Shown here: one piece after another, positions 33,302-37,504 of the stretch
Layout: every line of letters starts with the position of its first letter
How positions within the stretch are numbered: position 1 is the stretch's first letter
DNA from: Clostridia bacterium
GTDB taxonomy: Bacteria; Bacillota; Clostridia; Christensenellales; DUVY01
Assembly: GCA_036562685.1 (NCBI GenBank)
Contig: DATCJR010000143.1
Coordinates: forward strand, 1-37,504
Length of the DNA: 37,504 nt
Direction of reading: 5' to 3'
Notes under the pieces: model-generated
Told to the model about the DNA's origin: nothing
What the model saw: only the letters and a program-made list of their open reading frames with translations
The model's database searches: none
Program-made: the position numbers and the translations under genes

Positions 33302-34263
33302 GAAAAATAAAAGTTGTTTTCTTAATAAGTATATTATGTCTTTGTCTGAGCGGCTGCGCTACAGTCGAATATTTCCATTCTGATAATTACGACTATTCAG
33401 TCGCTCAAGGCTACAAGGTATATCTTGAAGAAGACTATCTAAAAGCAAAGGGTTATGAACTAAAAGACATGAAAGAGTTTTTGTTCAAATTCTTTGCGCT
33501 TTATGCTGGGGAAGTGCTTGATCAAGATGATATTGAAGATGATTTGGTCAAGCGCTCTTTTAGCGAGCTAGATATGAGCTGGGAATTGAGCTTTAAAAAA
33601 GAAAACAACAAAGCTGTAGTTTGTTTTTCTCAAATATTTACAGATCAGACGGCTTATAACAACTATTTTGGAAATGATGGTAAAAGCGATGGCGAGTCAT
33701 CTAGAGTGGTAGAAAAGGGCTTTTTCTATTACAGAATAATTGACACTATCCAATCTCCTTTTTTGATTGTTAAACAAAGCTGGAATGATCTTTATGACGA
33801 AGAATTTTATACTGTAAAAAAGGACAACCAAACATATATTGATTTTGCAAGAGTTTTTGTCTTGGGAATCAAAAATAGTGCAGGGGAAGTAGTTTTCAAA
33901 GGATTTAGAGAAGAATTCCCCAATATTCCCCAAGATGATATAAAAGAACTATTATACCGTTTTGTTTTGTCTTATGGTAGAGGTAGAATGGAAGATACAG
34001 CAGACAGAGTGGAACATGGCGTATTGCTGACAAGTTTGATTTGGGAAAGAAATGACGAAACAATTGGCAATGAAATAAAATTGGTAACTCTAAAGCCCAA
34101 CAGCGTAGGTTGGAATATATTAGCGCTTGTATTAACAGCTTTATTTGCGGGAATACTGGTGTTGGTGGCTTTTTTTGTAAAGAAGAACCGTCCTAAAATA
34201 ACACCTGTTCAACCCGTTCCTCCTAAGGTTCCCCCGTCTGTTTTCGGAGATGAATACCGATAA
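33298..34263 (+). CDS. Putative lipoprotein with C-terminal membrane helix
   Basis: 321 residues, family not recognised. A lipoprotein signal peptide with lipobox LSGC (lipidated Cys20) is followed by an extracellular domain of about 250 residues, then a membrane helix (about residues 275-297) and a short Pro-rich cytosolic tail starting KKNRP. Proteins with a DUF3153-type domain share this layout, but I cannot confirm that homology. It overlaps pepF by ATGA, so it is the last gene of that operon. Confidence 0.8.
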   Translation: MRKIKVVFLISILCLCLSGCATVEYFHSDNYDYSVAQGYKVYLEEDYLKAKGYELKDMKEFLFKFFALYAGEVLDQDDIEDDLVKRSFSELDMSWELSFKKENNKAVVCFSQIFTDQTAYNNYFGNDGKSDGESSRVVEKGFFYYRIIDTIQSPFLIVKQSWNDLYDEEFYTVKKDNQTYIDFARVFVLGIKNSAGEVVFKGFREEFPNIPQDDIKELLYRFVLSYGRGRMEDTADRVEHGVLLTSLIWERNDETIGNEIKLVTLKPNSVGWNILALVLTALFAGILVLVAFFVKKNRPKITPVQPVPPKVPPSVFGDEYR

Positions 34264-34304
34264 TACTTTTTTATTGCCTCAAACATTAAAATATTAAAAA
34301 ACAA

Positions 34305-34327
34305 TCGGGGGCATTTTTTGCCCCCGA
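34305..34327 (+). terminator. GC-rich hairpin after the lipoprotein gene
   Basis: A perfect 9-bp stem TCGGGGGCA/TGCCCCCGA with a TTTTT loop. The downstream tail is only AATTTTA, so termination on the plus strand may be incomplete; on the minus strand a better TTGTTTTTT follows. Confidence 0.65.
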
Positions 34328-34349
34328 AATTTTAAATAAAGGATTTTTA

Positions 34350-34375
34350 AAGCTTAACGATTTTTCGTTAAGCTT
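34350..34375 (+). promoter_or_regulatory. Perfect 11-bp hairpin in front of typA
   Basis: Arms AAGCTTAACGA and TCGTTAAGCTT with a TTTT loop end 18 nt before the typA ATG and just before its binding site AAAAGGA. It has no T run, so a role in mRNA stability or translation is more likely than termination. No good promoter was found between this hairpin and the lipoprotein gene. Confidence 0.55.
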
Positions 34376-34393
34376 AATTGTGCAAAAAGGAAT

Positions 34394-36208
34394 ATGACTA
34401 ATAATCACATAAGAAATGTAGCTATAATTGCTCATGTTGACCATGGTAAAACAACATTGGTTGACCAAATGCTCCGTCAAGGCGGAATGTTTAGACAAAA
34501 TCAAAATGTTCAGGAAAGAGTTATGGACTCTAACGCCATTGAGCGTGAGAGAGGAATAACAATTCTTGCAAAAAACACTTCAGTAAAATACGGCAATTAT
34601 AAAATAAATGTCATCGATACCCCGGGACACGCGGATTTTGGCGGAGAAGTTGAAAGAGTACTAAAAATGGTTAACGGCGTATTATTGATAGTTGATGCAG
34701 CTGAAGGTCCTATGCCTCAGACTAGATTTGTGTTGCAAAAGGCTTTGGAACTTAATCATCGCGTTATAATTTGCATTAACAAAATTGACCGTCCTGATTC
34801 CAGACTTAATGAAGTGCAAGATGAGATACTAGAGTTGTTGCTAGAACTTGATGCAAGCGGTGAACAGCTAAACAGCCCTGTTTTGTTTTGTTCAGGCAGA
34901 GACGGTACAGCGTCGCTTTCGGCAAATGAGCCTGGAAAAAATCTTATTCCGCTTTTTGAAACGATCATTAGGTATATTCCTGCTCCTGAAGGTGATGCAG
35001 AAGGCCCGTTACAAATGCTTGTATCTGCATTGGATTATAGCGATTATGTAGGAAGCATAGGAATTGGCAGAATAGAACGCGGTACTATTTATGTCAACCA
35101 GCCGGTCGTTATAACTGATTATCATAATTTGCGTCCCGTAAGAAAAGCCAAGGTAAGCAACATATACCAATTTGAAGGACTTCAAAGAGTGGTAGTTGAA
35201 AAGGCTTCTGTGGGAGATATTGTGTGCGTAAGCGGTATGGAAGGCGTCACAATAGGCGATACAATATGCGACATCAACGCACCTGAGCCTATACCTTTTG
35301 TAAAAATAAGCGAGCCTAGTGTGGAAATGACTTTTGCTGTCAATGACAGTCCTTTTGCAGGTAAAGAAGGAAAGTATGTAACCAGCAGGCACTTAAGAGA
35401 AAGACTGTATAAAGAAACTATAAAAGATGTCAGCTTAAGAGTATCAGATACCGATACAGCAGAAGCATTTAAGGTATGCGGAAGAGGAGAAATGCATCTT
35501 TCCATTTTGATAGAGACAATGAGACGTGAAGGCTATGAGTTCCAAGTAAGCATGCCTAAAGTTTTGTTTAAAGAAATAGATGGTCAGCGTTATGAGCCGG
35601 TCGATACTCTTGTTGTCGATGTTCCTGCTGAAAGTGTAGGCGTCGTCATGGAAAAAATGGGCATAAGAAAAGGCGAGCTTGTGCACATGAATCCACAAGG
35701 CAACCGCATGCGTATGGAATTTACTATTCCGTCAAGAGGTCTATTTGGATACAAGTCTGAGTTTTTAACAGATACCAAAGGCGAAGGCATTTTAAGTTCT
35801 GTCTTTAAAGGCTATGAACCGTATAAGGGCGAAATCGTAAGACGTCAAGTGGGCGCATTGATTGCATGGGAAACAGGCGAAGCTGTTCCTTATGGGCTGT
35901 TTAATGCTCAAGAAAGAGGACAGTTGTTTATTGGACCTGGTACTCCTGTATATATGGGTATGGTTGTGGGCGCCAATCCAAAAAATGAGGATTTGGTTGT
36001 TAATGTTTGCAAGAAAAAACAGCTTACCAATATGCGTGCAGCAGGCAGCGATGAAGCGTTGAGATTGACTCCGCCCAAGATTTTGTCATTGGAAGAAGCC
36101 CTAGAATTTTTGGGCGATGATGAGTATTTGGAAGTGACGCCAAAAAATTTTCGTATTAGAAAGAAAATTTTGGACACTGGACTTCGTGCAAAAGCCAATA
36201 AGAAATAG
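34394..36208 (+). CDS. typA: Translational GTPase TypA/BipA
   Basis: 604 residues, full length. G1 AHVDHGKTT (about residues 14-22), G2 region ERERGITI, G3 [11 protein letters not shown] and G4 NKIDR are intact, followed by domains II, III and V and the family-specific C-terminal domain ([23 protein letters not shown] and [35 protein letters not shown]). TypA binds ribosomes and supports 50S assembly and stress growth. The AAAAAGGA site is 3-10 nt before the ATG. dnaB follows 44 nt downstream. Confidence 0.97.
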   Translation: MTNNHIRNVAIIAHVDHGKTTLVDQMLRQGGMFRQNQNVQERVMDSNAIERERGITILAKNTSVKYGNYKINVIDTPGHADFGGEVERVLKMVNGVLLIVDAAEGPMPQTRFVLQKALELNHRVIICINKIDRPDSRLNEVQDEILELLLELDASGEQLNSPVLFCSGRDGTASLSANEPGKNLIPLFETIIRYIPAPEGDAEGPLQMLVSALDYSDYVGSIGIGRIERGTIYVNQPVVITDYHNLRPVRKAKVSNIYQFEGLQRVVVEKASVGDIVCVSGMEGVTIGDTICDINAPEPIPFVKISEPSVEMTFAVNDSPFAGKEGKYVTSRHLRERLYKETIKDVSLRVSDTDTAEAFKVCGRGEMHLSILIETMRREGYEFQVSMPKVLFKEIDGQRYEPVDTLVVDVPAESVGVVMEKMGIRKGELVHMNPQGNRMRMEFTIPSRGLFGYKSEFLTDTKGEGILSSVFKGYEPYKGEIVRRQVGALIAWETGEAVPYGLFNAQERGQLFIGPGTPVYMGMVVGANPKNEDLVVNVCKKKQLTNMRAAGSDEALRLTPPKILSLEEALEFLGDDEYLEVTPKNFRIRKKILDTGLRAKANKK

Positions 36209-36215
36209 CATTTAT

Positions 36216-36238
36216 TATGTTATAATGGATATAACATA
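36216..36238. promoter_or_regulatory. Inverted repeat before dnaB
   Basis: Arms TATGTTATA and TATAACATA are separated by ATGGA. The repeat contains a TATAAT (36221-36226) but no convincing -35. It fills most of the typA-dnaB gap and ends 3 nt before the CGGAGGGG site, so it could be an operator, or an RNA hairpin near the ribosome binding site. Confidence 0.5.
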
Positions 36239-36252
36239 TTTCGGAGGGGATA

Positions 36253-37504
36253 ATGGCAGACCAAAACAAAACGACCGCGAAAAAACGGAGCGTTTTGCAA
36301 TCTACGCATAGAATGCCGCACAACTTAGACGCCGAACAAGCTGTTCTTGGTTGTATGCTCATAGATAATAATGCGGCGATATACATAATTCAGGAACTTG
36401 ATAAAAACAGTTTTTATTCGGAAGCACATCAGATTATTTTTGAAGCAATGGACAGCGTGCTTTCTCGACCTGATATAAATAATACGCTTGATGTCATAAC
36501 ATTGACAGACGAACTTGAAAAAAGAGGTCAGTTGCAAAGCGCAGGAGGTATTCAATATATTACTTCCTTGGCTTCCATTGTTCCTACTTCTGCCAATTAC
36601 AAAAAACATACTGAAATTGTTAAGTCCAAGGCAATGCTAAGACGCATCATAGAGACTTGTTCTTATGCTGTAGAACAAGCCTATGAAAATGAAGATGCGG
36701 AAATGGTTTTGTCTAATGCTGAAAATTCATTATATGACATAAGCAAAGAACAAGAACGAAACGAACTAGTCAATGTAAAAGAACTTAGCGTTACTGTGTT
36801 GCAAAAACTTGACGACCTAAAAGACCCTGCCAACAGATTAGGCATACCTACTGGATTTATAGGACTTGATAATGTACTTAATGGGCTTCATCCTTCAGAC
36901 CTTATTCTTATAGCAGCTCGTCCTGGTATTGGTAAAACAGCGCTTGCAATGAACATTATGTCCAATATCGCGCTAAATGTGGGAAGAAAAGTTACCGAAG
37001 GACAAAAGCCAAAATTACATTGCGCTGTGTTTTCTTTGGAAATGTCAAGAGAACAGCTTATGCAAAGATTGATTTGTTCGGTAGCTGGAGTATCTATGAC
37101 GCATGCCGCTAAGGGTACCCTGACAGCGGAGGAATGGAAAAAGATATTTGCAGCAACCAAGCTTTTGGATAATTGCGAATTATACATAGACGACACTTCA
37201 TATATTCGTCCTCAGGAAATTTTGAACAAATGCCTTAGAATGCGAAAAGAAAAAGGGCTTGATGTTGTAATGATTGACTATTTGCAGCTTATCACCCCTA
37301 ACAAAGAACGCGCTGATTCGCGCGCCCAAGAAGTTGCAGATATCACTAGATTTCTAAAAATTACAGCAAAAGAACTAAACGTTCCTATTCTGCTACTAAG
37401 TCAGTTGTCAAGAAAAAGCGAAGAAAGAAAAGGCGAACCTCAATTGTCAGACCTTCGTGAATCTGGCGCTATCGAACAGGATGCCGATATAGTAATGTTT
37501 ATAC
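36253..37504 (+). CDS. dnaB: Replicative DNA helicase DnaB (5' part, cut by window end)
   Basis: The frame is open for 417 codons to the window end; full-length proteins have about 440-470 residues, so only the C-terminus is missing. The N-terminal domain starts RMPHNLDAEQAVLGCML. The RecA-like domain has Walker A ARPGIGKTA (residues 222-230), SLEMSREQLMQRL, Walker B VVMIDYLQLI (about 338-347) and SQLSRKSEERKGEPQLSDLRESGAIEQDADIV. It unwinds DNA at the replication fork as a hexamer (called DnaC in Bacillus). CGGAGGGG lies 4-5 nt before ATG. Confidence 0.96.
   Translation, partial: MADQNKTTAKKRSVLQSTHRMPHNLDAEQAVLGCMLIDNNAAIYIIQELDKNSFYSEAHQIIFEAMDSVLSRPDINNTLDVITLTDELEKRGQLQSAGGIQYITSLASIVPTSANYKKHTEIVKSKAMLRRIIETCSYAVEQAYENEDAEMVLSNAENSLYDISKEQERNELVNVKELSVTVLQKLDDLKDPANRLGIPTGFIGLDNVLNGLHPSDLILIAARPGIGKTALAMNIMSNIALNVGRKVTEGQKPKLHCAVFSLEMSREQLMQRLICSVAGVSMTHAAKGTLTAEEWKKIFAATKLLDNCELYIDDTSYIRPQEILNKCLRMRKEKGLDVVMIDYLQLITPNKERADSRAQEVADITRFLKITAKELNVPILLLSQLSRKSEERKGEPQLSDLRESGAIEQDADIVMFI

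Noticed and set aside
1-37504. CRISPR arrays, insertion sequences, prophage or toxin-antitoxin genes
   Set aside because: No regularly spaced repeats, transposase motifs, phage genes or toxin-antitoxin pairs were seen on either strand.

Overview
This window looks like a chromosomal segment of a low-GC Gram-positive anaerobe of the class Clostridia (Bacillota), probably an uncultured lineage. The reasons are the AT-rich intergenic DNA, strong AGGAGG-type ribosome binding sites, zinc-binding forms of S14, S4, L24 and L36, the gene order S10 to L17 with secY-adk-map-infA-rpmJ inside it, a group II ECF module downstream, and Clostridia-typical families (TSCPD protein, EFR1 ferredoxin, YitT, DUF975, PFL/UPF0210). 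The genus cannot be named from the sequence alone.

Layout. 1-2400: tRNA-Ser(GCU) on the minus strand, a small TSCPD protein and a two-gene ABC-2 exporter. 2407-2858: tandem promoters and a long, structured 5' leader. 2859-19222: one uninterrupted ribosomal superoperon: rpsJ, rplC, rplD, rplW, rplB, rpsS, rplV, rpsC, rplP, rpmC, rpsQ, rplN, rplX, rplE, rpsN(Z), rpsH, rplF, rplR, rpsE, rpmD, rplO, secY, adk, map, a KOW protein, infA, rpmJ, rpsM, rpsK, rpsD, rpoA, rplQ. It is closed by a strong terminator. 19594-25926: a minus-strand yitT, then ecfA1-ecfA2-ecfT-truA, a minus-strand mntP-type gene, and rplM-rpsI. In many relatives rplQ-ecfA1-ecfA2-ecfT-truA-rplM-rpsI are contiguous, so yitT and mntP interrupt that block here. 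26045-34263: a DUF975 membrane protein, an EFR1 flavodoxin/ferredoxin, ftcD, a small membrane protein, then an apparent operon of a two-TM protein, an ACT-domain protein, a PFL-family protein, pepF and a lipoprotein. 34394-37504: typA and the 5' part of the replicative helicase gene dnaB, cut by the window edge.

Functionally the window is a growth and translation island: ribosome assembly, protein export (SecY), start-methionine removal (Map), nucleotide balance (Adk), transcription (RpoA), tRNA modification (TruA), vitamin uptake energising (EcfAAT), ribosome-associated GTPase (TypA) and replication (DnaB).

The most unusual signals are these: a ribosomal protein L5 gene encoding 417 residues, in which a normal ~179-residue L5 is preceded by a ~238-residue coiled-coil plus Lys/Ala/Glu-rich extension with no internal start; a neighbouring L24 with an ~80-residue Lys/Ala-rich tail; a ~250-nt S10-operon leader with several mutually exclusive helices; an intrinsic terminator with a complementary upstream segment directly in front of mntP; and two genes (EFR1, ftcD) whose promoters abut the start codon without a Shine-Dalgarno sequence. 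No CRISPR array, insertion sequence, prophage or rRNA gene was seen.
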